A stretch of 64,000 bases of DNA, taken from contig NZ_JAPNKE010000002.1 of assembly GCF_026626665.1 (NCBI RefSeq), positions 3,883,168 through 3,947,167 on the forward strand, in the 5' to 3' direction. Source of the DNA: Nannocystis pusilla. GTDB taxonomy: Bacteria > Myxococcota_A > Polyangia > Nannocystales > Nannocystaceae. The position numbers were made by a program, and so were the translations under genes. Position 1 is the first letter of the stretch. Every line of letters starts with the position of its first letter. A model generated the notes under the pieces. The model was not told the DNA's origin. It did no database searches and worked only from the letters and a program-made list of their open reading frames with translations. Shown in pieces: positions 32,918-41,760 of the stretch.

Positions 32918-34891
32918 CTAGCGCTTGTAGGGCGTTTGCAGGCCGACGCGGGCGATCTCGGCGAAGCGCGTCGGGCGGTCGCGGGCGATGTCGATGACGC
33001 TGACGGTCGCGTCGAGGGTGTTGCCGACGTAGAGCAGCTGGCGCGCCCGGTCGACCACGATCGGGTGCGGACCGGCGCCGGTGGCCACGTTGGCGACCAC
33101 GCGGAAGCCGGACAGGTCGATGATGAACACCTCGCCGGGCGTCGGGCACGACACCGCCGCGTACTCGTTGGCGCCGTCCTCGAACAGCGCCATGCGGCTC
33201 GGCCCGGTGCACAGCTCGACCAGGCCGGCCGACTCGTCGCGCGTCTCCCCGCGCTCGTCGACGCTGGTGTCGACGAACAGCAGCGCGCCCGGGCTGCTCT
33301 GCACCGCGAACAGGCGCCGGCCGTCGCGCGAGAAGGCGATGTCGCCCATCTGCCCCGAACCTTGCGGCACGGTGAAGCCGACCGCCGACGTGAACCCGGC
33401 CGAGAAGATCTGCGGCGTGCACAGCAGCGCCCCCGGCTCGCCCGCCTGCACCGGCTCGGGCGCGTCGATCCGCTCGCCCTCCTGGTCGATCGGGAAGCCC
33501 TCGTCGTCGAGCCGCGGCGCGCCGATGCACACCTGCGACGCCGTCGGCAGCGCCTCGTCCGGGGTCAAGCGGGCGAAGAACAGGCCGGTGCGGAAGCTGC
33601 TGTAGATCAGCGGGCGCCCGCAGTCGACCGGCTCGCCCTCGGCGTCGGTCGGCACCTTCGTCACGTTCGGCACCTGCGAGCTGCCGGGCACACATGGCCT
33701 TTCGGCCATCCCCCACCCGCCGCCGCCGAGCGACTCGCCGATCAAGAACACCGACCGCGCGTCGACGATCATCGGCTTGGTCCCCGGCGGCACCGGCTCG
33801 GGCTCGGGCGCGCTGCCGGTCGTCGTGCTCGTCGCGTCCGTCGTGCTCGTCGCGTCCGTCGTGCTCGTCGCGTCCGTCGTGCTCGTCGCGTCCGTCGTGC
33901 TCGTCGCGTCCGTCGTGCTCGACGCGTCCGTCGTGCTCGACGCGTCCGACGTGCTCGACGTCGTGTCGGGCTCGCCACCGGTGGTGTCGTCCGGGTTGGC
34001 CGGCAGCTGCCCGCCCACCGGGTACGCCAGGTCGATCAGCACCACCTCGGGCGTGGTCGCGAACGTCACGAGCGCCCAGTTGCGCAGCTTCGACACCAGG
34101 ATGTTCGACGGCTCGGGGCCGATGCGACGGTTGTCGCCGTCGTCGAACGGGTAGCGCAGCGCGTGCGCGTCCTGCCCCGAGCGGGCGCAGCGGCCCTCGT
34201 CGAACAGGTCGGTGGTGCCCTGCCCGCACTCGAACTTCAGGTCGGTCGGCGCCAGCGGTCGCTGCGGGTCGAACGGCTTCATGCCGCCCGACAGCTCGAC
34301 CCACGTCACGCTCGGGTCGGCCTTCACCGTCGCCAGCAGCAGCGCCTCCTTGGCGTTGCGGCTCCACCCGGCGAGCGCCGTGATGAAGCTGCCCATGCGC
34401 ACCGACAGCGGCCGGTCGGCCACGCCGTCGCCGTCCTCGTCGCCGATGCGGGCGACGACCTCCGTGTCCTCGCACTCGATCACCTGCGGGCGGAAGGCCG
34501 CGTGGCGACACAGGGTCTCGGCGTCGATCGGCGCGCCGATGTCCTGGACGGTCTCACGGATCCCGCAAGGATCAATCTTGGCGGCGGCGCTGCAGGTGCC
34601 GTCGTCGATCTTGTGCAGGCACAGCTGCGGGCAGTTCATCCACGCGTGGAAGAAGCGGTCGAGATCGACGGCGACCAGCGAGCCGGCGTTGTAGGCCAGG
34701 TTGCTGTTGGCGTTGGCGACGAACAGCCAGCGCGACGTCTCGTCTTCGGGGACCCGCGGGTCGAGCGTCAGCGCCGCCGGGAAGTAGATCCCGGCGTCCT
34801 CGGCCGAGATACCTTGATTGCGCCGCTCACAAGCGCTCAGCGCGGCGAGCACCGCCAGCGCACACGCGAACGCAGACTTGGGGCGCGACAT
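32918..34891 (-). CDS. YVTN-propeller lipoprotein with hexapeptide repeat
   Basis: 657 residues. Signal peptide and lipobox (ALAVLAALSAC). The strand repeats DIAFSRDGRRLFAVQSSPGALLFVD and RQLLYVGNTLDATVSVIDIA are typical YVTN-type beta-propeller units. Near residue 310 a Ser/Thr stalk of about eight STTDA(T) hexamers is inserted. A palindrome copy at 33692-33709 codes MAERP. ATG 34891 places the signal peptide correctly, better than the in-frame upstream start at 34921. First gene of a two-lipoprotein operon; outer-membrane location likely, function unknown. Confidence 0.75.
   Translation of the reverse strand: MSRPKSAFACALAVLAALSACERRNQGISAEDAGIYFPAALTLDPRVPEDETSRWLFVANANSNLAYNAGSLVAVDLDRFFHAWMNCPQLCLHKIDDGTCSAAAKIDPCGIRETVQDIGAPIDAETLCRHAAFRPQVIECEDTEVVARIGDEDGDGVADRPLSVRMGSFITALAGWSRNAKEALLLATVKADPSVTWVELSGGMKPFDPQRPLAPTDLKFECGQGTTDLFDEGRCARSGQDAHALRYPFDDGDNRRIGPEPSNILVSKLRNWALVTFATTPEVVLIDLAYPVGGQLPANPDDTTGGEPDTTSSTSDASSTTDASSTTDATSTTDATSTTDATSTTDATSTTDATSTTTGSAPEPEPVPPGTKPMIVDARSVFLIGESLGGGGWGMAERPCVPGSSQVPNVTKVPTDAEGEPVDCGRPLIYSSFRTGLFFARLTPDEALPTASQVCIGAPRLDDEGFPIDQEGERIDAPEPVQAGEPGALLCTPQIFSAGFTSAVGFTVPQGSGQMGDIAFSRDGRRLFAVQSSPGALLFVDTSVDERGETRDESAGLVELCTGPSRMALFEDGANEYAAVSCPTPGEVFIIDLSGFRVVANVATGAGPHPIVVDRARQLLYVGNTLDATVSVIDIARDRPTRFAEIARVGLQTPYKR
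33818..33965. repeat. 18-bp tandem repeat coding TSTTDA
   Basis: About eight copies of an 18-base unit (GTGCTCGTCGCGTCCGTC on plus) inside the lipoprotein gene. A later sub-variant uses GACGCGTCC. Copy number is likely to vary between strains. Confidence 0.9.
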
Positions 34892-34901
34892 CGGCGGGAC
34901 C

Positions 34902-35680
34902 CTAACACAGCCGCGCGGCACCTACACCCTCCGCGCCGGCGTCACGCGGCAGCGCCGCGAAGAACGCCTGCGCGTGCAGCGGACGCCGCAAGTGTGAGCG
35001 GACGATCGACTGGATCGCGTCGCGCACCGCCCGGCGCAGCCCGGCCGGCGCCGAAGCCAGCGCCGCAGGATCGCCGCCGGCCTCGAGGTGCTGGATCGCC
35101 GCGAGCGCGGCCGCCGGCAGCCGCGGCGCCCCGCGCTCGTGCTCCAGGCACAGCACCCCGCCGCGCGGCCCGTCGAACGCCGCGCTGTCCTCACCCCCGA
35201 TCTCCGAGCCGCACACGCAGCAGCTCGTCAGGGCCGGCGACAACCCGAGGCACCGCAGCACCGCCAGCTCGTACTGGCGCAGGTGCAGCGCCTGCGGCGC
35301 CCCGCCGATGACCTGCTCGAGCGCGAGGCACAGGGCCGCGAACAGCTCCGGGTCCGGGTGCCGCGCGAGCACCAATTCGTCGGTCAGCTCGCACAGATAG
35401 GCCACGTAGGCGAAGCGCGTCAGGTCGGCGCCGACCGGCGCGTGCGCGGCGGTCGCGTCGAAGCTCTCCAGCCGCAGCAGCGCCCGCGCCCGCGGGCGAC
35501 CGCCGCCACCCCGCGCATCCCCGGGGACAGCCCGCCGGCGAACCGCTTCTTCGAGTTGCGGGCCCGCGCCGCCGCCGTCTCGAGCTTTCCTTGCTCCGGC
35601 GTCAGCACGATCGCGATCAGGTCCGCCTCGCCGAGCGGGCGCGTGCGGAGGATGACGGCGGGCGTGGACTGCGACTGCAT
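34902..35680 (-). CDS. recO: DNA repair protein RecO, one frameshift
   Basis: RecO loads RecA with RecR at gaps. The N-terminal OB-fold start (TPAVILRTRPLGEADLIAIVLT and GKLETAAARARNSKKRFAG) matches the family closely. The C-terminal part has the zinc-site Cys pattern SCCVCGS followed by GVLCLEHE, and ends with LHAQAFFAALPRD. The frame changes near 35495, where RGRARALLRLESFDATAAH resumes. Length about 255 residues, normal. Start ATG 35680. It is the only repair gene in the window and lies between the YVTN-type lipoprotein gene and mgtE. Confidence 0.9.
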
Positions 35681-35712
35681 GCGCGCGGTTGGACCTGTGA
35701 CTACCGCTTCGC

Positions 35713-37070
35713 TCAGCCGGAGATTCCGAGCAGCACCGTCGCCAGCCAGAAGTAGAAGAGGAGCCCCAGGATGTCGACGGACGTGGTCACGAACGGCCCC
35801 GTCGCCACCGCCGGATCGATGTTCAGCCGGTTCATGAGCAGGGGCACGCTGGTGCCCACCGCCGCGGCGATCATCATGCTGCCCATCATCCCGAGGGTGA
35901 TGACCGCGCCGAGGTGGACGGGGTCGCTGCTGGTCGCGCCGAGGAACGGCGCCGCGACCGCGATCCCGACGCCGTAGAGCGCGCCGAGCGACGCGCCGAG
36001 CGCCACCTCGCGGAGCACCAGTCGACCGAGGCGATTGGTCTCGACGTAGCCGACGGCCAGGCCGCGAACGACGATCGTCGAGCTCTGCGTGCCGACGTTG
36101 CCGCCCATCCCCGCGACCACCGGCATGAACAGCGCCAGGGCCGGCACCGCCTGCAGCGCCCCCTCGAACCCCTGCAGCGACGCCGCCACCAGCAGACCGC
36201 CCGCCGCCGCCGCCAGCAGCCAGGGCATGCGCGCGCGGAAGCTGGCGCTGAAGTTGCGGGTCTCGACGAGCATCTGTCCGGCGCCCGCCATCTTCAGGAT
36301 GTCCTCCGTCGCCTCTTCGCGGACGACGTCGAGGATGTCGTCGATGGTGACCACCCCGAGCAGCCGCCGCTGATCGTCGACCACCGGGATGCCGACCAGG
36401 TCGTAGCGACTCGCCAGCTCGGCGACCTTCTCCTGATCTGTCTCGGCCGTCACCGACACCAGCTCGGTCGTCATGACCGCGTGGATCGGCATGTCCGGCT
36501 TGCTGCGCACCAGCTGTCGCAGCCCGATCACCCCGACCAGGCGGTCGTGCTCGTCGACGACATAGAGGTAGTGGACGTGCTGCGGCAGGTCGTCCGCCGT
36601 CTGCACCATCCGGGTGGCCTCCGCGATCGTCACGTCGTGGTGGATCGAGAAGACGTCGGGCGACATGATGCCGCCCGCGGTGCGCTCGCCGTACGCCATC
36701 AGCTCCTCGAGCGCGTGCGCGTCCTCGACGTCGTAGTGCGCCAGGATCTCGCGCAACCTGGCCTCGTCGACGCGCCCGAGGATGTCGGCCGCGTCATCCT
36801 CCTGAAGGTCGCCGAGCAGCCCCGCCGCCTCTTCCGGCGCCCGCCGGCCGATGAGGTCCGCCGCCACCTCGTAGCGCATCGCAGCCAGCACATGCGGCCG
36901 CCGCTCCGCCGGCAACGCCTGGAACACCAGGTCCTGCTCGTGCGGCTCGAAGTTGTCCAGGTACCCCGCGATGTGCACTGCATCGAGCCGCGCGAGCGCC
37001 CGTGCGACCCGCCGCGGATCGCCCGCGTGGACCAGCCGCGCCAGATCGTTTGGTTCAGCGCCGGCGTCAT
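35713..37070 (-). CDS. mgtE: Magnesium transporter MgtE
   Basis: Mg2+ channel/transporter. The N-domain runs GDPRRVARALARLDAVHIAG to EDDAADILGRV. Two CBS domains follow (IMSPDVFSIHHDVTIAEA, VVDEHDRLVGVIGLRQLV and DLVGIPVVDDQRRLLGVVTI). Then come five membrane helices with the pore motif PVVAGMGGNVGTQSSTIVVR. The open frame has GTG 36978 as its first start, but N-domain homology continues upstream (NDLARLVHAGDP). ATG 37070 connects to it if one base is missing near 37050, where a T/A run occurs. I therefore extend to 37070; strictly, only 35713-36978 is uninterrupted. Confidence 0.9.
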
Positions 37071-37270
37071 GCGGGGGCCACTATACGCGCCCCACCGCGA
37101 GCAGGCGCCAATCCGTGCCCAAACAGCGCTTCGCGGCCCATTGCATCGATTCCACCGCCCTACGCCGGAGTTCGCGTGCCCCCTCGAACCGCGATCGTCT
37201 TCCCTTTCCTTTAATAAGGAGGGAGGCCAGGAGGCCGACGACGCCGAAGGAGAGACGCGAGCCGCGAGCT

Positions 37271-37950
37271 TCAGGAGTGCGGCGGGGTCACCTGTCCGCC
37301 GGACAGCGCGAAGGCCGTCACCGCGATCACGGCGATCACCAGGCACACCGCGATCCACATCAGAGTGCGGCTCTGCGGGATCCGGTTGAGCGCGCGCAGC
37401 ATGTCGAGCGACTGGGCGCCGACGCGATAGACCGCCTCCAACGCCGCGTTGGGGAGAGGCTCCGCAGCCGCCGCCGGGGCAGCCGCCAGCGCCGCCGGAC
37501 GGTTGACGGACTCGGTGGCCGGCTTCGACTTCGCACCCTCGGCGCGAGCCGGCTTGCGCGGCCCGCCGACGGCCTGGACCGCCCGGTAGCTGGCCTGCGC
37601 CGCCGCATGGGGACGACGCGTCGGCCGCTGCGCGGCGGCCTTCTGGGCGTTCAGGTGGTCGTGGAGCAACCCCGCGACGGTGTCCGGATCGAGGCTCAGC
37701 GAGCGCGCGCAGCAGCGGAAGAAACCGCGGACGAACACTGGCCCGGGCAACGCGCTGAACTGATCTTCCTCGAGGGCCTCGAGGCTGGGGCGGGGATCTT
37801 GGTCTCGAGCGCCAGCTGCTCGACGCTTATCCCGCGGCGCTGTCGCGCTTCCCGGATGTAACGGCCCGGCGACGGCGGTCCCTCATGCACCTCGGCGCCC
37901 TCGGTGGGTTGGGTGCTGACGATCCGGAGGCGGCCCGTGGGAACTCGCAT
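37271..37950 (-). CDS. RodZ-like HTH protein with C-terminal membrane anchor, one frameshift
   Basis: About 226 residues. The N-terminal helix-turn-helix (GRYIREARQRRGISVEQLAL, then SLEALEEDQFSALPGPVFVRGFFR) matches the RodZ/HTH_25 family, cytoskeletal and shape proteins that bind MreB. Then a Pro/Ala linker and one membrane helix (LMWIAVCLVIAVIAVTAFAL). Unlike true RodZ there is no periplasmic domain, only ten residues after the helix. That tail is coded by a palindrome copy. The frame changes at a G4 run (37791-37794). Start ATG 37950. Confidence 0.75.
37292..37306. repeat. Intragenic palindrome CTGTCCGCCGGACAG
   Basis: Codes LSGGQ in the short tail after the last membrane helix of the RodZ-like protein. 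Confidence 0.8.
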
Positions 37951-38361
37951 GCGCGCACATTCTGAGATCAAGCCGCGTTCGGCGGCAACCCCCGGGCAAG
38001 CATTTTCACACCGAGACCTACCTCAACGCGAGATCGGCGCAATCGTCGCCAACGGCCCCAACAGGCGAATTCGTGCCTGTACGTGGCCGCTCCGGGCAAT
38101 TCTCGCGGCCCTCCAGGGTGTTTTTCCTGCTCCACACAGGCGATCTCGCACTTGGCGTGCGTCACCCCGGCAGCGACCGAGCCGACGCTGCGAGAGCTCC
38201 CGCGGCGACCTCTGCAAACCCCCGCACGATCGCCCGTGCGCCCGCGATCGGCCTCTGCGCCGATTCAACTCCGCGCCCGGCGATGTGCTCGTGGTCCCGC
38301 TGTGACGCGGACACGTCGCCGTCGCACTGGTCCCTCCTCGCCCCCTCGCTATGATCAGAAC
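37951..38361. other. Divergent intergenic region, 411 bp
   Basis: Lies between two divergent genes and should hold both promoters. It is slightly richer in A/T near 37980-38100. I see no convincing gene, repeat or clear promoter boxes. Confidence 0.5.
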
Positions 38362-39234
38362 GTGGATAACGTAGCCCTGTTTGCGCTTGTGCACGGCAAT
38401 CCGGACGGTCGTGGCGTCACTGCGAATTGGCTGACCGGAGTGCTGTCGCGCTGCTGCGAAGGCCACGGCTTTTTGGCCGACGACGGGGCTCGGGTCGACT
38501 CGGCGCTCGTGCGGGCGTGGAGCGTCGGCGGCGTGCAGGGCAGCGAGACCCTCGTGCAGTCGCGTCCCGTCGTCCGCGAGCTACGCGCCGACTTCATCGC
38601 CGATTTCTTGCGTGCGCCGAGCCAGACCACCCTCGCCGCCCACGCCGTCGCGCCTGCGGGGCACGGCGCGGACGACATCCCCGTGCCGCGCCTCGGCCTG
38701 GCCCGGTTCCAGCGCTGGCTCGGCGTGCGGGCCGAGGGCGCCCTGACCGCGGACGACCGCGACGACGCCGTCCGCGAGCGCCTCAAGGCCAGCCTGCCCG
38801 ACTTCCTGCAGCGGGCCCTCAGCCACTCGGGCGACCGCGAATTGGTCGTATTCGGCTTCCTCGCCGCCCTCCACGCGGGCGGCGACCTCAACAAGCCCTA
38901 CGTCGCCCCGCCGCAGATCCGCCGCGCCCTGGCCGGCCTCGACGAGCTGCTCGGCCACCCTGCCCGGCTCAACCTGTTCGTCTGCGACGGCCGGACCCTG
39001 GGCGTCATCCACCGCGGCGGCCGCCTGCTCGTGGCCGACGCTCCTGCCCCGTCCGGCTCGCGGCGGACCATGGCCCACGGCCCCGAGTCGCGGATCCAGG
39101 CCTCCTTGCTGATCCACGACGACGGCCCGGCGGATCTCCCGCCCGCCCCCGAAGGCGCCGAGCTGCGCCGCCTGCCCGAGGGGATCTTCACGCTCCACGC
39201 GCGCCAGCCCGGCCAGGTCGAGCGCGACGAATAG
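38362..39234 (+). CDS. Class II glutamine amidotransferase-like protein
   Basis: 290 residues from GTG 38362. Weak resemblance to YafJ/EgtC-type amidotransferases: FALVHGNPDGRGV near the N-terminus, GDRELVVFGFLAAL in place of the usual ELLF segment, and a C-terminal LNLFVCDGRTLGVIHRGGRLLVAD. The catalytic N-terminal Cys is absent (the protein begins MDNVALF), so glutaminase activity is unlikely if the fold is right. It is followed 47 bp later by the DHH phosphoesterase gene. An unrelated protein of unknown function is the alternative. Confidence 0.55.
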   Translation: MDNVALFALVHGNPDGRGVTANWLTGVLSRCCEGHGFLADDGARVDSALVRAWSVGGVQGSETLVQSRPVVRELRADFIADFLRAPSQTTLAAHAVAPAGHGADDIPVPRLGLARFQRWLGVRAEGALTADDRDDAVRERLKASLPDFLQRALSHSGDRELVVFGFLAALHAGGDLNKPYVAPPQIRRALAGLDELLGHPARLNLFVCDGRTLGVIHRGGRLLVADAPAPSGSRRTMAHGPESRIQASLLIHDDGPADLPPAPEGAELRRLPEGIFTLHARQPGQVERDE

Positions 39235-39281
39235 CCGCTTTGGAGACGGCGCCGGACGCCCCCGGTATAAGGAGCGTCCGC

Positions 39282-40286
39282 ATGGCGGTCCATATCCTCC
39301 ATCACGGCTGGTGCTTCGACGGGGCCGCCTCCGCCGCCCTGTTCGCCGCCTTCGACCGCCAGCGGCACGGGGCCCGGCCGTGCCGGCTGATCCCCAAGGA
39401 CCACCGCCCCGGCGACCCCTACGACCCCGAGGACTTCGAGGCCGACGAGGTGGCCAGCGTCGACTTCCGCTACAGCCAGGACCCGCGGCTGGCCTGGTAC
39501 TTCGACCACCACGCCAGCGCCTTCCAGCTCCCCGGCGACCGCGAACATTTCCTCGCCGACAGCAGCGGCCAGAAGTTCCACGACCCGACCGCCAGCAGCT
39601 GCGCCGGCTACCTCGCCCGGATCCTGCGCGACCGCTTCGCCTGCGACCTCTCGGCCCACGGGGAGCTGATCCGCTGGGCCGAGATCATCGACAGCGCCGC
39701 CTTCCCCGACCCGCGCATGCCGGTCGAGCTCAGCGAACCGGCGCTGCTCCTCATGACCTTCGTCGAGAACAACCACGACCGCGAGCTCGGCGAGCGCTTC
39801 ATCCACGACCTCCTCGGCCGCTCGCTCGCCGAGCTGGCCGCCGCCGACTACGTCCAGCGGCTCCTGCGGCCGCGGCTCGAGCAGAACCGCCACGACATCC
39901 GCCTGATCGGCGAGACCGCGGTGGTCGACGGCGACGTCCTTCATTACAGCCTGCTCGACCAGCCGGTCCGCGCTTACAACAAGTTCATCCCCTACTATCA
40001 CCACCCCAAGATCCGCTACGTCGTCGCGCTCACCCGCGGGCCCGACCGTCGGATCAAGCTGACCGCCGGCTACAACCCCTGGCTCCCGCGCGACGCTCGC
40101 GAGCACAGCATGGCCGCGCTGCTCGAGCCGCACGGCGGCGGCGGTCACCCGTACGTCGCCGGTTGCACCTTCGGCGCCGAGGACGAGGACCGCGCCGTGG
40201 CCGTCCAGCGCGCCCTCACCGCCGTCCTCCGCGGCGGCCGGGCTGCAGCACCCTCCGCCGCCCGTCGCACGCATTCCGACGCCTGA
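39282..40286 (+). CDS. DHH/DHHA1 family phosphoesterase
   Basis: 334 residues. Metal-binding motifs of the DHH superfamily: HHGWCFDGAASAALF at the N-terminus, ASVDFRY near residue 65, and DHHAS at about 82. The C-terminal DHHA1 motif GGGGHPYVAGCTF is present. Members cleave nano-RNA, pAp or cyclic dinucleotide products; this one is unassigned. AAGGAG lies eight bases before ATG 39282. Same orientation as its neighbours on both sides. Confidence 0.88.
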   Translation: MAVHILHHGWCFDGAASAALFAAFDRQRHGARPCRLIPKDHRPGDPYDPEDFEADEVASVDFRYSQDPRLAWYFDHHASAFQLPGDREHFLADSSGQKFHDPTASSCAGYLARILRDRFACDLSAHGELIRWAEIIDSAAFPDPRMPVELSEPALLLMTFVENNHDRELGERFIHDLLGRSLAELAAADYVQRLLRPRLEQNRHDIRLIGETAVVDGDVLHYSLLDQPVRAYNKFIPYYHHPKIRYVVALTRGPDRRIKLTAGYNPWLPRDAREHSMAALLEPHGGGGHPYVAGCTFGAEDEDRAVAVQRALTAVLRGGRAAAPSAARRTHSDA

Positions 40287-40316
40287 GCCTTCGGCCTCTG
40301 GTATCCCGTCGCCTGC

Positions 40317-40880
40317 GTGAGCGACCCTGACCGACCTGCCCTCGCGGCCATCCTCGTCCAGCTCCGCGGCCGCGTCGACGCGCACTTCGCCGCGGCCCAG
40401 GCGCGCACGCCCGAGGCCTTCGCCTGTCGGGCGGGCTGCGACAGCTGCTGCCACCACCGTTTCGGCGTGTACGCCGCCGAGGCCGAGCCGATCCGCCGCG
40501 CCCTGGCCGACCTGTCCGTCCGGACACCTGTCCTTCGCAACAGGATCCGAGAGCAAGCCGACGATCCGGCGCACCAGCACCACTGCGCCCTCCTCGTCGA
40601 CGGCGCCTGCGCCGTCTACGCCGAGCGGCCGATGATCTGCCGCTCGCACGGCCTGCCGGTCGCCGTCGCCGACCCCACGCCGCGCGTCGATCACTGCCCG
40701 CTGAATTTCACCGCCGGGCCCCCGCCCCGCGAGAGCGTGCTGCGCCTCGACGCCGTCAACCAGCCGCTGGCCGTCCTGGCCTCGCTGTGGGACCGCGCGG
40801 GCGGCGAAGGAGATCGCTCCCCCGTCCGCGTCGACCTGGCCGACCTCGCCCGCGAGCCCGATTCGCCCCAAAACCGCTGA
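40317..40880 (+). CDS. YkgJ-family Cys-cluster protein
   Basis: 187 residues. The hallmark ACRAGCDSCCHH near residue 37 and the later RPMICRSHGLPV and DHCPLNF match the YkgJ/Fe-S or zinc-chelating family, in which eight Cys/His bind a metal cluster. Start GTG 40317. Two palindrome halves (40512-40527 and 40528-40543) sit between the Cys clusters and code LSVRTPVLRN, an apparent insertion in a linker. Function unknown, often near redox or modification genes. Confidence 0.82.
   Translation: MSDPDRPALAAILVQLRGRVDAHFAAAQARTPEAFACRAGCDSCCHHRFGVYAAEAEPIRRALADLSVRTPVLRNRIREQADDPAHQHHCALLVDGACAVYAERPMICRSHGLPVAVADPTPRVDHCPLNFTAGPPPRESVLRLDAVNQPLAVLASLWDRAGGEGDRSPVRVDLADLAREPDSPQNR
40512..40527. repeat. 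Intragenic palindrome CTGTCCGTCCGGACAC
   Basis: Read as LSVRTP in the YkgJ-family gene and followed at once by a second half copy, CTGTCCTTCG. Confidence 0.8.
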
Positions 40881-41023
40881 TCCGGCGCCGGGAGCCCGGC
40901 TCTACCGTCCGGCCGGGCGGCGCGCCGCCTCGTCTCTGCCCCGCCGCCCGACAACAATGGTTCGCGGCCCTCTAAAAAATCGTTGACCTGCGTCCCGGCG
41001 AGCAGTAAAACCCAGTCCCTCGC

Positions 41024-41097
41024 TGCGGGGTGGAGCAGCCAGGTAGCTCGCCGGGCTCATAACCCGGAGGTCATGGGTTCAAATCCCGTCCCCGCTA
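41024..41097 (+). tRNA. Initiator tRNA-Met (CAT)
   Basis: Full cloverleaf. The D-arm GGAGCAGCCAGGTAGCTC is close to bacterial initiator tRNAs. The anticodon loop CTCATAA sits on a stem ending in GGG/CCC pairs, the initiator hallmark. TTCAAAT is the T-loop. The first base pair is a T-T mismatch, as expected for formylation. CCA is not encoded. A strong terminator follows five bases later. Confidence 0.95.
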
Positions 41098-41101
41098 CTC
41101 A

Positions 41102-41138
41102 AGAAGGGCCCGTTCGCAAGAACGGGCCTTCTTTTTTT
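41102..41138 (+). terminator. Rho-independent terminator of the initiator tRNA
   Basis: GGCCCGTTC pairs with GAACGGGCC around GCAA, extended by AGAA/TTCT, and is followed by seven or more T. It is the only textbook terminator I see in the window. Confidence 0.93.
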
Positions 41139-41361
41139 GCGCCGCGAGAACGACGCGTCGCGGCCCGTGCCAGACCCTCGGCCCACGTCTGCGAGCCCGG
41201 ACCACAAGGCTCGTCGCGGCACAGCCCGCTCAGGCGCTCGCAACCGTGAAACTGCGCCACGCCTCACCGGCTCCGCAGCACGCGGCGCACCTCGCTCGCG
41301 CGCTCGCGGCCGTAGAATTCGCAGCGCTCGCGCCACGAGGTTCGGCCACACTCGATCGGGC

Positions 41362-41757
41362 GTGGCGATCGAGTTCCTCACCGCGGCGCGGCGGATCGTC
41401 CTCGAGGTGGCGGACATCGTCGCCGACGACGACGAGCTGCCGCCCACCCTGCTCGACGCGGTTCGGGCGGCCCGGTTGCCCATCGGTCAGAGCTGCCGCG
41501 GCGAGGGGGTCTGTCGCAGCTGCGCCGTCGACGTCGAGCTCGGGCTCGCGGCCCTCCCGCAGCCGACCGCCCTCGAGGCGCGATTCGGCTTCACCGGCCC
41601 GCGCCGGCTCGCGTGTCAGGTCGCGCTTCCTGCGGCACACGAGCTCGTCCGGCTCCATCATCCCGCCTGGGGCCGTCCGCCCGCGTCGTCCGGGGGTTCA
41701 ACTTCTGCGCCGTCGTCCGGCCCTGGTGGGGCCGCAAATGATAGGCTAGAGCCCTGA
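41362..41757 (+). CDS. [2Fe-2S] ferredoxin
   Basis: 131 residues from GTG 41362. The plant-type cluster pattern is CRGEGVCRSCAV and a later LACQV (C-x4-C-x2-C...C), the usual ligands of a [2Fe-2S] cluster. The N-terminal half resembles the beta-grasp fold (LPPTLLDAVRAARLPIGQSC). The 30-residue tail is Ser/Gly-rich. The next gene's GTG starts four bases after the stop, so it is likely co-transcribed with the TamB-like gene. Confidence 0.88.
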   Translation: MAIEFLTAARRIVLEVADIVADDDELPPTLLDAVRAARLPIGQSCRGEGVCRSCAVDVELGLAALPQPTALEARFGFTGPRRLACQVALPAAHELVRLHHPAWGRPPASSGGSTSAPSSGPGGAANDRLEP

Positions 41758-41760
41758 AAC

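Noticed and set aside
37199..37230. Hairpin TCCTT-TAAT-AAGGA as an mgtE regulatory element or terminator
   Set aside because: Only five-base arms and no T-run or known Mg-sensor structure; too weak to call.
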